Assembly: GCA_030068075.1 (NCBI GenBank)
Contig: CM057831.1
Location: 12,691,370 to 12,755,369 of the forward strand
Length of the DNA stretch: 64,000 nucleotides
Source of the DNA: Paguma larvata
Taxonomy: Eukaryota; Chordata; Mammalia; Carnivora; Viverridae
Direction: 5' to 3'
Below are positions 42,780 to 54,299 of the stretch, one piece after another. Below the pieces are notes generated by a model. That model had not been told where the DNA came from, ran no database searches, and saw nothing but the letters and a program-made list of their open reading frames with translations. Position 1 is the first letter of the stretch, and the number at the start of each line of letters is the position of its first letter. A program made the translations under genes and the position numbers.

Positions 42780-42975
42780 GAATTAATCCTTCCTTCTTCT
42801 CTGGTCTCCAAACACTTCGTACCCCCCTCTACCAGGTGGAGATGCATCTCTATATTACGGATGTGCGTTTGCAAGCCACCCCCCACCGCACCGTGGAGCT
42901 GCCTGCCCCTGGTTACCGCTTCGTCTTGGCCCCGTGCCACGCACAGAGTAGTTGCTCAATAATGAATGGGTGAAT
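42780..42975 (+). repeat. L2 3' end, plus strand
   Basis: CCCCGTGCCACGCACAGAGT then AGTTGCTCAATAATGAATGG is the terminal L2 motif. Upstream CTTCTCTGGTCTCCAAACAC is weaker. Confidence 0.65.
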
Positions 42976-43139
42976 CTGTTGTAGAACAAATACACATTCC
43001 TCTGTGCACAGGTTGGAACAGATCCTCATTTGTTCCTAAAAACAACGCAAACAAACAAGCCCTCTGAGTGGGTTTTCCTTGCTAAGAGCTTGGACCCAGG
43101 GTGGAGGGCAGGGATGTATGTGTATATATATATGTCATA

Positions 43140-43310
43140 CAGCGAGGAAAACCACGGAGCAAGTTTGTGATTTATTGCCAAGGCCAGTGTTTAACTAAAA
43201 ACCTTGTCTTAATTAATTTAGCCTTAATAAACAAAAGTGTGTTTTGATGCCACAGCCGCAGACTTTCATACATTACACAGCCGTAATGAGGGCAGGAGGC
43301 TTTCTTTAGA
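43140..43310. promoter_or_regulatory. Candidate conserved non-coding element
   Basis: AT-rich, repeat-free block with AAACCACGG (RUNX-like), TAATTAATT (43210-43218, homeodomain), AACAAAAG (43230-43237, SOX-like) and CAGCCGTAATGAGG. High density of developmental factor motifs within 100 bases. Function inferred. Confidence 0.45.
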
Positions 43311-43689
43311 GATAGGGGGGAAAACAAGCCTCCAGCAGCACCCACGTGCTTGAAGCCCCACGCAGCCCCCCGGGGGGGTGGTTGTCGGTGTCTCCAGGCG
43401 GGTGTGGTTTCCCAGACAGGTTTGGTACCAGGTCAGTGGGGAGGGGGCCATCCCTTCCTGGGGAGAAAGAACGGAGCACAGCCGTTGGTGACAGGCGGGC
43501 GCTTGTATAGAGAGGTGGCCAGTGTCCAGGGGGCACCCCCGGCCCCCACCCCAGCCCATCCCAGGCAAGCATCTGATTTCCCGCCGCGAGGTCTACCTTG
43601 GAAAAGGCCCCCCTCTCCCAGGGCGGGCACATCCAGCCATCCCATATCTTGGGACTTAGCATTCCAAGCAAATTTTCCCTTTCTTTCTC
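43311..43689. other. GC-rich unique DNA
   Basis: No exon or repeat recognised. It separates two AT-rich candidate elements. Confidence 0.4.
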
Positions 43690-43765
43690 CATGAGTTAGA
43701 ATCAATTTTCACATTAGTAATGAAATTGTCTGTATTGCATTAGCCATTATCGTTGGCTCCCTCGC
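43690..43765. promoter_or_regulatory. Candidate conserved non-coding element
   Basis: GAATCAATTTTCACATTAGT, AATGAAATTGTCTGTATTGC and ATTAGCCATTATCG form an AT-rich core with repeated ATTA/ATTG homeodomain half-sites. It may belong to one bipartite element with 43140-43310. Confidence 0.4.
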
Positions 43766-45589
43766 CTCTCAGGGCTGGCCGGGCAGACCGCCTCAGGTTC
43801 TCCTCCTCCTGCTGAAGCGCGGGGATCGGCCAGGTGCCGGAGTTTGCTGCTTGCCTGAGACCTTTAAAGAGCCAGCCTCCCTGGGCGGCCACCTTGCAGC
43901 TCATCCTAGAGAAGGAGGAAGTCAGGAGAAAAAAGAAGGGGTCGTTTCTCCACTGGCGAGCCAGCGCGACTCACGGACGAGTCAAGTCTGCAGAATGACA
44001 GAGCTGGCTCCGGGCCTGGGCTCAGGGCTCTGACTGTCTCCCAAGACGTCGGGCGAGGATCCTCCCATCAGAGGGAGGGCCAGCGACCTCTCTGGGCCAG
44101 GGGCCAGGTTAGAGGTTTCTCTTCTCTGCACTCTCTGTGCTGGGAAATTCCGTGCAAGGGAAGGAAAGGGGCGGTGACTACCTGCCCCCAAAGCTCCCTG
44201 GGGATCCCCAAGGCCAAAGCCACTTCCAGATCAGGGGAGAGGACCCTCTAAGGTAGGAGGTCAGCAGCGGGCCCCTGTGCACTAAGAGGGACCATCTCGC
44301 TGTAGGAGGACAGCACCCCCCCCCACCCTCGCTGGGAGTGCTGGGGTAGCTTCTGGGGGCCCGTGGGATGGTCCTGGGCCTTGCGTCCCTATGGTCTCGA
44401 AGAGGTTCTAGGTAGGAGGTCCAGAAAATCACAGGGTGGGCCCTGTGGATCAACTGCGAGCCTCTTAAACTGTCAGCGGTCGCGGTCCCTTACCGTCATA
44501 CTCGTAACAACGGGTCACCAGAGGAAACCGTTTTGCAAACACAGTCTCCTTTGCTTTTTACAACAACACCGTGGGAAAGAGTACTCTTCGCCTGTCTTTG
44601 CAGTTGGACTCCCGAGTCCAGTGCTCTGCCTGGGATACACAGCTGCCCCTGGTGGCCGCTTACTGTGAGGCAAGCTGGCCAGGGATCTAACTGGAAGTAT
44701 TTTAGGTCCCACAAATCTTGTTCGATCTGGAGCTGAATCCGAGCTGCCATCAGCAAAGTTATTACCATTACCAGCGAGTTTAAAGGGGTTAAATATTTAA
44801 AGTCATGTCAGCTTCTCCCAGCTGAATGGGGGAACCAGGCACCGGGCACAAGCCACCTGCCTCCCCTGGGAGCCGGCCAGTGGGTCTCCGCAGAGGTCAC
44901 GTGCCGGGGGGTTCAGTGGAGGCAGCCAGGTAAGGAGCAGCTGTAAGCTGCTTGGCTCTCGAAGGCCTTCCAAGGCTGCCCACCAAAAGCAGTTTAAATT
45001 GAGTTACCGTGGGGCTATGACTCGGTCACAGGCGCAGACAGCACAGGGTAGGGCGGACAGAGAGGAGAATCGAGTCTGCAGTGGGCCGGCCTGGCCTCGG
45101 TTCACGGAGCCCCTGTCCGCGATGGCGACCCCGGGTTCGTCAGAGGGTCAGGGGAGAGATCACTGAGGTCCCGCAGGGCTGGGCACCCAGCGGGAAAGAG
45201 CCGGGCAGCTTTATGGTGAGAAAGTGTGGCACGCGGCTGTTAGGGGAACAACCGGAACCACACGGCGCAGGCTCTCAGCAGAGGGGTGCGGTCATATTAC
45301 CAGGTTTCTTCTGAGGATGCTCAGCCGGGGCTTATAACCTGGGGCTTATCAGCACGCGGGGGTCACTGTTGGGGTTCAGGGTTGGGGTACAATGTCGATA
45401 GCATTCATCAGGTTCTCATAGAGGGCTGTGGCCTCAAAAATACAAAGAACCACTTGTTCATTCGCTATATAAGGCCTGCCCCACCTGGCCCTGCCCATCA
45501 CCCCAGTGTATCCCCCCCAACACCCCTCTGCCCCACCCCACCGAAACCTGGGGTCCAGGCACAGGATTTAGGTATAATTTCTTTCTTTC
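43766..45589. other. Unique DNA, no gene recognised
   Basis: A weak CTCF-like GCCCCTGGTGGCC lies at 44645-44657. A faint MIR-like stretch with ACAACACCGTGGGAAAGAGT lies near 44560. No exon supported. Confidence 0.4.
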
Positions 45590-45750
45590 TTTTTTTTTTA
45601 ATGTTTATTTTTGAGAAAGAGGGAGACACAGAATCCGAAGCAGGTCCCAGGCTCCGAGCTGTCGACGTGGGGCTCGAACCTGTGAGCTGTGAGGTCATGA
45701 CCCGAGCCCAAGTCAGATGCTTAACCGACTGAGCCACCCAGGCACCTCCC
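45590..45750 (-). mobile_element. CAN-SINE, minus strand, internally deleted
   Basis: T-rich tail, AATGTTTATTTTTGAGAAAG, shortened GA body and GAGCTGTCGACGTGGGGCTC, where the usual AGCACAGAGCCC between GTC and GACG is absent. Head ends GCCACCCAGGCACC. Confidence 0.92.
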
Positions 45751-46189
45751 CCGCCCCCATTCACTTCTGAACAAGCCTTTTGAGGAGACCTCCGCTACAG
45801 TGTGGTCAATTGACTTGAGTCAGTCCCTTCGACCATAAGGGTCACAACAGGTAGACGGCAAGAAAAACGCCCTTTGTCTTGAACTTGGAAATTGGGACGA
45901 CTGTGGCTCTGCCGTCGTTAGGGAGCCATGCCCCTCCTCTCCCCTCCTTCCCCCGGTGCTAGGTGCTTGGGTTTGGAGCAGGCTAAGTTTCAGTTACCAG
46001 GGTGACAAGGAAGGGGGACATCTCGTGGGCCGTCAGAACTCTGGTCCTAAAGTAGGGAGGTTAGGGGTAATCACCTGCGATGTCACCAGGGAAGCCACAT
46101 TTGGCCCACGTCACCGAGGGAGTAGACAGAGGAAGGTGGGAAGAACTTGTGGGGGCGAGGGCCCAGGGCTTGACGGGCACAGCCCAGGA
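45751..46189. other. Unique DNA
   Basis: No repeat or exon recognised. Confidence 0.4.
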
Positions 46190-46385
46190 TGCTGTTGGAC
46201 ATGGCGCCCGACATGTCTCATTTGATTGCCACAGCGGCCCTGTGCTGGGGTTCCTGTTTTCTCTCATTTGTGAGTGGGGACACTGAGGCAGAGAGCTGGC
46301 ACAGTTGGCCCAAGGCCACGCAGCTGGTCAGTGGCAGGGTCAGGACTCGGCAATGGTGGTCCCATTGCGAGGCCAGGACGTTGCT
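46190..46385 (-). repeat. MIR, minus strand
   Basis: TCATTTGATTGCCACAGCGG, GAGTGGGGACACTGAGGCAG, GGCCCAAGGCCACGCAGCTG and GGCAGGGTCAGGACTCGG follow reverse MIR clearly. Confidence 0.85.
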
Positions 46386-46520
46386 GTCTCCCGGGGTTGT
46401 GCGGGGCCGGGCGCGGCGGGGCAGCCTGACCCCCTGCCTCGGGCTCACTGCCAAGCTCTAACTCCTCAGCCCTGGCCATGAGGAAACCACCGGTTGTTGC
46501 CAGAAGGGACTGGGAGCACT

Positions 46521-46697
46521 TTTTTCCCCCTAAGTTTATTTATTTTGGGAGAGAGAGAGACGGAGAAGATCCCAGGCAGGCTTCGCACTGTCAGCACAGA
46601 GCCCGACGTGGGGCTTGAACACATGAACCGTGAGATCATGACCTGAGCCAAAATCAAGAGTCAGACGCTTACCCGACTGAGTCACCCAGGCGCCCCG
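46521..46697 (-). mobile_element. CAN-SINE, minus strand, shortened body
   Basis: Tail CTAAGTTTATTTATTTTGGG, a brief GA tract and GCACAGAGCCCGACGTGGGG, ending ACCCAGGCGCCCC. The 'caggggaggggcagag' body is missing. GAGCAC flanks both sides. Confidence 0.92.
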
Positions 46698-46949
46698 CGA
46701 GAGCACGTTCGTGTGTTAGGGAGTCCTCCCAGGCACGGAGCCCTGCTCACTCAAAACCACCTTGTCTTCTAGTCTTTAGAATGTTCTTTTGGCTGAAACT
46801 ATGTTGTCATTTTAATTGAAGGTTATTTTCCTAAGATACTTTGTTTCTAATTATAAAGTGATACATGCTCTTTGAAGATCATTTAAAAATACAGTGAGGC
46901 AAACGTGAGAGGGTGGGGGTCCTCCTTCATCCACCACGGAGAGTAGTAT

Positions 46950-47086
46950 TAACTGTAGTACTAAGTGATGGGTGTTGAATAATTGATGTGGTAAGCACCA
47001 TTCTGAGGACTTTAAGACACTATTATTAACCCTCTTTATTTTTTTAAATTTTTTATTCAAAAAAATTTTTTTGATGTTTATTTATT

Positions 47087-47126
<40 letters not shown>

Positions 47127-47410
47127 CGTGTGAGGTGGGGAGGCGCAGAGAGACACACGCACAGAATCCGAAGCAGGCTCCAGGCTCCGAGGCTGTCAGC
47201 CCAGATCCCGACTCGGGGCTCGAACTCGCAAACTGCGAGATCGTGACCTGAGCCGAAGTCGGATGCTCAACTGACTGAGCCGCCCAGGCGCCCCCACCCT
47301 TCTTTATATGTGAGGAAAACAGATCCAGTAGAGGTTAAGTAACTCAGCAAAGGTCACAGGAAATGAGGACGTTTTAACATACACAGTTTGGCTCCAGGGC
47401 CCCTCTGCTC
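46950..47410 (-). repeat. MIR, minus strand, split by a SINE
   Basis: GGTAAGCACCATTCTGAGGA, GACACTATTATTAACCC left of the SINE, then TATGTGAGGAAAACAGATCC and GAGGTTAAGTAACTCAGCAA right of it, are reverse MIR. Confidence 0.85.
47041..47295 (-). mobile_element. CAN-SINE, minus strand, inside MIR
   Basis: Long AT-rich tail, 30-base GA run, body and tRNA head complement ending GCCGCCCAGGCGCCCCC. Duplications ACCCTCTTTAT (47029-47039) and ACCCTTCTTTAT (47296-47307) flank it. Same MIR insertion point as at 35.0 and 61.3 kb. Confidence 0.94.
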
Positions 47411-48474
47411 TTGAGAGTCCCTCTCTCTTATGTGAAACAGCAATAGTTGTGAATTTTGAAGGGGAGGCGTTGAAGCTGCGTGCTCGGTTTTTAACTACTC
47501 AGGACTCCAGAAATCTTGATTATAATTGTCAGGCAGGGACCACCAGTTCCAAGAATCTTTAGATAACAACACCTAGAGGTTCTTTAACTCAGGCTTCATG
47601 AAGACAGAGCGTGAGTTATTGAGAACCACTGAGCTGCCCTGAGAAGCTCGCTTGGTCGGTGCCGTGTGGTGAGCAGTGGGTGAAACAGTGTCCTTCCCGC
47701 CCCCGCGAGGGGCGTGGCCTGGGGCCGACTGCTTCACACGTCGCCTGTGGGCCCCGCAGTGTGACCCGGGTACCCTCTGTTTCTCCCCGAGGTGCCCCCG
47801 TGGCCAGTGACCAAGAATCCTTGGTCTTCGCGGGTTGGTCCAGGTGTTGGCCCTGAGACAGAGCAGTTGTGTGTTTCCCCCGGGGCCCTGGGGACCCCGT
47901 CCTCCCCGAGGGGCCCTGGCTGAAAACCACCCCTCACAGCGTGAACGTCCCCGTTTCAGGATCGCCGATTCATCCTCCGTGGATGGGGGTTTCGCTCGTG
48001 GATTTCTCAGGGCCGCGCCTCAAGAAAAGTGGTCCAGAGGAGTGATCAGGGGTGTGTGCCAAGGCCGAGAGAGGGGACCAGACGGTTTGGAACGATTCCC
48101 TCTGGAATGGCGAAGGACTTCCTGAGGGACGGTGCCCGCCCGCTTCCTGCCCAGGCTGGGAGTGTGTGGCTTCGGCACCTGCCTTTCCAATAGCCCGGCT
48201 CCTTCTCCCCAGAGATCCACTCAGAGAAGGGGGGCTGCCGCCCAGACAGCAGTGCAGCCCCTCGAGGGGGCCGGGCACAGCACGACCCCGGGGCAGTCCT
48301 GTCGCACAGAGTGTGTGGAAGGCGGAGGCTGGGGTCTCTGGCGTGCACACGCCTGGTGCACGGGGAACGCCTGGGGCCTTGGATGCGTCTGTGTGTCCTT
48401 GCCCCTTCTGAGTCACAGATACCCTCCCACCTGCCTCCCAGAGTCCACCCCCCACCGTGCGGTTCCTAGGATGA
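47411..48474. other. Unique DNA, no gene recognised
   Basis: Frames at 47616-47937 and 47970-48533 (minus) overlap frames in other phases and show no domain. No repeat assigned. Confidence 0.4.
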
Positions 48475-48590
48475 AGGGTGTAATTTGGCTCTAAGTTGGA
48501 AATACATCGACAGGCTCTAAAATGGAAATACAAGAAGTCAATTCAGAATCTTGCTAGAGAGACCAGTTAGGACCTCGATCTCTCTAATCC
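48475..48590. promoter_or_regulatory. Candidate conserved non-coding element
   Basis: A repeat-free AT-rich stretch with two similar TGGAAATACA blocks (48498-48507 and 48522-48531), each preceded by GCTCTAA. The repeated motif suggests paired factor sites. Inference only. Confidence 0.33.
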
Positions 48591-48689
48591 CAGGTTCGGG
48601 GACCGAGCACAGCTTCCGAACGGTGTGGGGGCTTTGGCCTCACCTTGACTGTCCAGCTTAAACCTCCTGCGTGCAGAGCCCGGGGAGCC

Positions 48690-48990
48690 TCCTGGGCACC
48701 CTTCCCCCTGGGCTCCGGCAGCGTTCCCTGGCCCGGCCCGCCCCATCTCCTGAGTGCTCCCTCCTCTCGCCCCCCTCCTCCACTCATCCTCAGGCGCTGG
48801 TGCATCCTCAGACACTGCTCTCCTCTGGCCCCCTCGGCACCCCCGGCATGCCTCCGCCCCGGCCTTCAGTGTCTGTGCTAGTTTGTTTTGACATCTCTCT
48901 TTGCCGCTAGACTACGGGTTCCCGGAGGTCAGAGACCTTGCCTCAGGCCTCCGCATGTCCAGCTCCTAGCACAGAGGGACCACAGCGGGA
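48690..48990 (+). repeat. L2 3' end, plus strand
   Basis: GCCGCTAGACTACGGGTTCC, CGGAGGTCAGAGACCTTGCC and TCCAGCTCCTAGCACAGAGG match the L2 3' UTR. The upstream CT-rich part is less certain. Confidence 0.65.
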
Positions 48991-49234
48991 GGGGGGGGGG
49001 CTGGATGGCCTCAGGGACAGACAGACGCCTGCGGTGATGTGGGGCGGGGCTCCCTCAGTCTGGTCCCACCGGCCTGAAGTCTCACGCACGCTTTTAAGAC
49101 AGTAATCAGGTAAGTGGGGGGAGAGGGTGCCCAAGTGGGCGCTAGAGCTGGCGAGACCAAAGCGCGGAAGACTCCCTCCCGTTCCCAGCCACTCAGAGAT
49201 CGCTTTCGGTCCTCACGAAAACATGCAGGTTCTC

Positions 49235-49460
49235 CGCGTGGAAAATCAGAAAATCTTTCTTAGGGAGAGACCAGAAATTACGGGAGCTCATCATTATTTC
49301 TTAATTAAAAGACAGCAACTGCTTGGTATTTGGTACAGTCGGGCCCCTCCCCGTGGGTCCACTAATGTGCCGAATTTATTTTTTATAAGAATCTGTTATG
49401 AACCTGCTCGGTGGAGAGAGCCTTGTTAGAGCTTTAAGAAACTTCTCATTAGCGGGATAA
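49235..49460. promoter_or_regulatory. Candidate conserved non-coding element
   Basis: Over 200 bases of repeat-free AT-rich DNA. It includes TCATCATTATTTCTTAATTA (TTAATTAA at 49301-49308), GAATTTATTTTTTATAAGAA and TTCTCATTAGCGGGATAAAT. Both sides are GC-rich. One of the strongest composition contrasts in the window. Confidence 0.45.
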
Positions 49461-49784
49461 ATGTTCCGGGCGCAGGGGGAGGGTGCGGCGCACGGCTGCT
49501 GGGCGCCTGCCAGGGTGAGCGGGCTGCCCGGCCTTCTGTCGGGGGGACTCCCGGGTGTTCCTGAAGGAGCGAGCACGTGGGGGCCGCCGTGCGCGGGGGG
49601 AGGACGCCGGGGAGACGCACGCAGAGGCGTCCGGCTCAAAGTCTTTACCTGGTGCCCGGACGCAACTCAGCCTGCTGCTATTGGGGGCCGGGCCTTCCCG
49701 ACTCTCCCGAGGCCTGCACTCCCCGCCCCACCGCTGCCCTGCCTGCCCCCCGGGAAGCCCCGATGAGTCACATGGGCCTCGGGC
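49461..49784. other. CpG-rich unique DNA
   Basis: About 300 bases with raised CpG density directly next to the AT-rich candidate element. No exon or donor convincing. Confidence 0.4.
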
Positions 49785-50490
49785 CGTGTTACAGGTGCTG
49801 GCTGTGGTAGGCATGCAGAAGACCCAGGACGCGGAAGTCCAGGGGATGGGCCTTTCGTTCTGACTGTGGGGCAGGGGTGGGTGGGGACGCACAGAGGACG
49901 TTGAAGCGGAGCCTCGGTCGTTAGGTAGGATTGCACGAAGTAGAGGCCCAGGGCGTGGAGGCCGGGAAGGGATTCTGAGCAGAGGGATCACCCGAGCGAA
50001 GGCATGGGGGCGTGGAAAGAGGAGGGGTGGTCAGGGAGGGGCGCCCCGTCTCGCTCTGCTGGTCGGACGTCAGGCTTGTGGGAGGGAGGAGAGGAGAAGC
50101 GGCTGGAGGCGGCGTGGTTCCTGATTGCCTTGCTGGGGGGGGATCAAACCATCCTTCCCTAGGGGCGCCTGGGGGGCTCAATCGGTTAAGCACCCGCCTT
50201 CGGCTCAGGTCATGATCTCGCAGTCTGTGAGTTCAAGCCCCGCATCGGGCTCTGTGCTGACAGCTCAGAGCCTGGAGCCTGCTTCGGATTCTGTGTGTCT
50301 CTCTCTCTGTCCCTCCCCTGCTCCTGCTCTGTCTCTGTCTCTCTCTCAAAATAAATTAAAAAACATTTAAAAAAAATTAAAAAAAAAAGAACATCCTCCT
50401 CTAGGCAGAGGGTCTGAGGGAAATGACACGATCCTGTTGGTGTTTCGGGAAGAGCGTTCTGATGGCATTTGGAAGACCAGCAGGTGGAGA
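49785..50490 (-). repeat. L2 fragment, minus strand, split by a SINE
   Basis: Left part has GGAGGCCGGGAAGGGATTCT and GCAGAGGGATCACCCGAGCG. Right part has GGGAAATGACACGATCCTGT and AGCGTTCTGATGGCATTTGG ('gagtgacatgatctgattt...gatcactctggctgc'). Confidence 0.7.
50162..50389 (+). mobile_element. CAN-SINE, plus strand, inside L2
   Basis: Complete copy GGGGCGCCTGGGGGGCTCAA to an A-rich tail with AATTAAAAAACATTTAAA. Flanks CCATCCTTCCCTA and ACATCCTCCTCTA are likely decayed duplications. Confidence 0.94.
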
Positions 50491-51519
50491 GTGGGGGGTC
50501 TGCCGAGCGCACGTCCTAGAGCGGAGGCACGTCCCTGCGCCGCCCACCCCAGCCCCGACACCCCTTACGTGGCATCAGCAAACTCCTTTGGGGCCACACA
50601 TTTCGTGTGGACGCACAACTCCAGACCTCCCTTTCCAGGCCAGAGAAGCATTGCATGGGAACAGGCCCGAAGGTCACTCTCCCAGCCCCTTCATTTTACA
50701 GGCAGGACACCAGAGTCCTGAGAGGCTGAGGTTCACCAAAAGTCACTCCGCAGAGGAGGCGGCATTTGCAGGGGAGAAAGGGCAAAGGACGCCTGCACCC
50801 GCACAGTGCCTGTCAGACACGCAGGCCTGGGACCACACGTGGTCTGTGGTCTGTGGTCTGGTGCGTGGCCGGGTCTTCCCTCTTCCCTGTTTCACCACGG
50901 CAGGCAGCCGAGGGACCGGCGGGCTCCGAAGGATGCTCTCTTTCTTGGCTGGTTCTCACAGAAGAGACATGCCCCCCCGGAGGCCCAGTTAGCGGCAGTT
51001 GTGGACAGACGCAAAGTGTAACAAAGAAAGAGTGATAACGTTTGGCCAGCTGTGAGCTGTAGTAGCAGGTGTCGAAAGGGCTCTTTCCTTTAAAGGGATT
51101 TAGAGAAGCAGAGAGTAAGGGGAGGCACAGCCAGCATCCCGGCCTTGAGCCTGGAATGGTGACGTGTCCCCAAATGCCCCTCAGCTCACAGCAGGAGCCT
51201 GGGACAAGAAAGAGGCGAGGCTGAGAAAGGCTGGCTTTGGTGGCAGCCGGGGGAGCTGGGGTGCTGAGCAGGAGCTGGAGAGGTGGGCCTCTGTGAAGTG
51301 AGGGCAGACGGGGGCGGGGGGGGGAATCTCTGAGTGGACAGGGCCCCTTGGGCCTGAGGACTTCGCCCCCCCTCCAGCTGCCCGTGGGGCCGTCTGGAGC
51401 GGCACCCCCGGATATCGAGGTATGAACATGTGAGCTCTGCAGCAACCAGCCACTTTGCGATCAGTAAATTAGCTTTTATCATTTAAGCCAGTTTGAGTTG
51501 GGCTTTCTGTCACTTGCAT
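50491..51519. other. Unique DNA with MIR fragment
   Basis: CATTTTACAGGCAGGACACC with AGAGTCCTGAGAGGCTGAGG (50692-50735) is reverse MIR. A GTGGTCT unit repeats three times at 50839-50860. No exon supported. Confidence 0.45.
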
Positions 51520-52514
51520 GGATTTGATTCCAAGTGCAATGAAAGGCCGTTAAAGGCTTTTGAGCTGAGGGGTGACAGGATCTGACTTAGGTTTGAAAAA
51601 CATCGCTCTGGCAGCTGTGGGGAGAAGGGACCACGGAGGGGCAGGAGTGGGAGCCAGAGACCACTCGGGAGGTGGGAGGAGGTGGCGTAAACACCGGGGC
51701 TGGTGGCGGTGGAGCGGGCAGACGCCACAGTCGTGGTGCACCCTGGCATAGAATCCGCAGGACCGCTGCCCCTCCAGTGGTCTGGAGGGACGTGGGTGCG
51801 CCTAGGAGGAGGACCGGGCTACGAAGTGACACCAGACAGGAACAGGGATTGAGGAGGGAGGGGCTGGGGTTCCTCTTTTGAGCAGGTTCCGTTTGAGATG
51901 CTGGTTACACAGCTGAGTAGAGAGATAACTGGTCAGCAGTCGGACGTGGGTCTCTTACTCGGGCTAGGGGTCCAGGTTGGGGAGTCGCCAGTGATTAAGA
52001 GGAAAGACAGTGATGTGCGGAGAAGACAGAGATGCAGAGAAGAGGAGGAGTGGGGACGGAGCCCTGGGGTCTGAGAGCCAGGCAGAAGTGGAGAGAGCAG
52101 CACGGAGACAGAGAGCGAGGAGGCCAGGGCGGTGTGGTGCCCAGCATCTCGAGGAGGGAAGGGCCCCAGGAATGGGGAGGGGAGGGAGCGGTCAGCAGTG
52201 TCCATGGTGCTGAGGGGTCACAAAGGAAGGAGACACATGCAGAAGTGTCTGCAGGGTTTGGCAATGGGGGGGTCCTCGGGGACCATGATCAGAAGCCAGA
52301 TGGAGCTACGGAAGAGCGGACAGGAGGAGGGGACTGGGGGCATGAGTGTAGGAAGGTCTTTGAGGGATGCTGTGACCAGACGCAGGGACAGGAGTAGTGG
52401 CTGGGGGGTTGGAATGGAGGTTCCAGTGAGTGAGTTTTATTTTTATTTTTTATTTCTATTTTTTTTAGAGTTTATTCACTTATTTTGAGAGAGAGAGAGC
52501 ACACGAGTAGGAGG

Positions 52515-52554
<40 letters not shown>

Positions 52555-53730
52555 CTCAAGCAGGCTCTACATTGTCAGTGCAGAGCCCAACGCGGGGCTC
52601 GAGCTTCCGAACTGTGAAATCATGACCTGAGCTGAAACCAAGAGTCAGATGCTTAATAACTGAATGAGCCACCCAGACTCTCTGAGCGCATTTTATTTTT
52701 AAAGCCTGGAGACGCCAGAGTGCATGTGTACAGTGATGGAAATGATAAGGGGTACGGTGACCAAGCTGATAATAGGGGAGAGGGGGTGACTTCCAGAATG
52801 AAGACCTTGAGAGAGGGAGGGGTTGGAAAACAAGTGTTTTGGCGTCTGTTGGGAGTATTGTCGGACGGGTGACAGAGAATGTGACAAAAGACGGAGGCAA
52901 GTCTGTAGACTAGGTGGCGGAAAGTTTAGGGGGCTTCTGTTGACTTGTTTTCTCAGTGGACTTGGGCTCAAGGCCATGAGCTACAAGTGACAGGCAAAGG
53001 CGTAAAACACCAGTCTGAGGGAGTTGGGGTCACTTTCCCAGGGATCCGTGGGGGGATTACAGACAGGATGATGATGAGTGCCTGTTGGAAGCTCCTGGTT
53101 ATAAACTAAAGTGCAAGTAGGCAGCCGGTTGCGTGGATTTGTCTGGAAGTGTTCAGGTGCTGAGGCGCAGGCACGGAGATGTGCAGTTGAGTGCTGGTGG
53201 ACTTGGGATTTAGCCAGGTGAGGAAAGGTGGGGAGGAAGGTGCAAAGGATTAGAGGTAATTTGCAAGGGAGAGATTGTAACAAGGTATCATGAGGCATAT
53301 CCCCAAACTTTCTAGATAGAAGAGAGACTGGAAGTAAAGGTTTGGGGTCATCAGCTAACAGGCAGTGGTGAGGTTTTAGGCAGATCGCCATGGGAGAGTG
53401 TGGGGTGAGGAGGAGGAAGGTCCGTGGCCAAACCCTGAGAGTCAACATTTAAGGGGTGAGTGGGGGAGCCTTCAGGGGAGACCGAGGGAGGAAAACCAGG
53501 CGAGGTGGTGCCGCGGAAACCACCAGGGATGAGGAGACGCAGTGGCCAACTGTGTGGCTTGCTTCCAGGCAGTCCCCGAGGCTAGAATTGTTTCCTTAGA
53601 GGCCACCCGGGAGAGAGGAGAAGGTTTTCAGGAGAGAGGCGGAGGGGCCAGCGGAGTGGTGACGGGAAGTGGGGGAGGCAGAAACAGTGAGTGGGGTCAG
53701 AGGACCAACAGTGTTAGACGCGGAGGGAAC
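51520..53730 (-). repeat. Long L2 tract, minus strand, split by a SINE
   Basis: AGGCCGTTAAAGGCTTTTGA, GGTGACAGGATCTGACTTAG and ATCGCTCTGGCAGCTGTGGG begin it. GGAGTCGCCAGTGATTAAGA and GACGGAGCCCTGGGGTCTGA follow. After the SINE, TTGGGGTCATCAGCTAACAG, GAGGAAAACCAGGCGAGGTG and GGCAGAAACAGTGAGTGGGG continue in L2 order. Two similar 'catcagc' segments imply either two L2 copies or an internal rearrangement. This is the longest old LINE tract here and has no intact frame. Confidence 0.72.
52449..52686 (-). mobile_element. CAN-SINE, minus strand, inside L2
   Basis: T-rich tail, GAGTTTATTCACTTATTTTG, a long GA microsatellite (52518-52552), then head complement ending GCCACCCAGACTC. Flanks GTTTTATTTTTATTTTT and GCATTTTATTTTTAAAG are similar. 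Confidence 0.92.
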
Positions 53731-54299
53731 CGGACCCGGGTCTAGAGAAATGAGAAATCAGTTAATTTTCCAAGAAGCTGTAGGAAAAAGAAGTTATGAT
53801 CTGAACTCGGGGGTTATATTTGGAACCAGAAAACAGCACTTGGCTTCCTCAGGGCCCGGAGCTGTGAGTGAGAGAGCCCCCTGGGGCTGGAGAGGCGGGG
53901 AGAAGTTAAAAGGGGTCAGAGAACAGGCCAGGAGTGAGGACGGGTCCTGTTGAATCCGAACAGGCTGAGTAACTCACCCGTGCCCCTAGATTTCTCACCC
54001 TGCGTGGAAGCCGACCGTGGGCTCCCAACAGATTGTGGGCTCCCAACGTCGGCAGAGTGGGGAGGGGCCGGGAGAGGGAGGCCCCAGGGTCAAGGTCAGG
54101 CTATAAATCCAAGAAACTACTTTGGACGGAGGTGCTGCCGTGATGGGCTCTCCGCGGTCCACTTAGATTAGGGGGCACGTTGTAGATTTCACCCCGCCCC
54201 GACCTCTGCGGCCCCCCGCCGGTGCCTGCCCCCTGCTGTCAGCAGCCAAGGCTCCGTGAATGAAAGAAAGGTGGATGAATATCTGACATTAAAAAACTA
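53731..54299. other. Unique DNA
   Basis: TGCCCCCTGCTGTCAGCAG (54226-54244) is a CTCF-like sequence on the minus strand. No exon or repeat recognised. Confidence 0.4.

Noticed and set aside
44643..44657. CTCF-like TGCCCCTGGTGGCC
   Set aside because: One C is missing from the consensus CCCCC run, so the match is too weak to list as a site.
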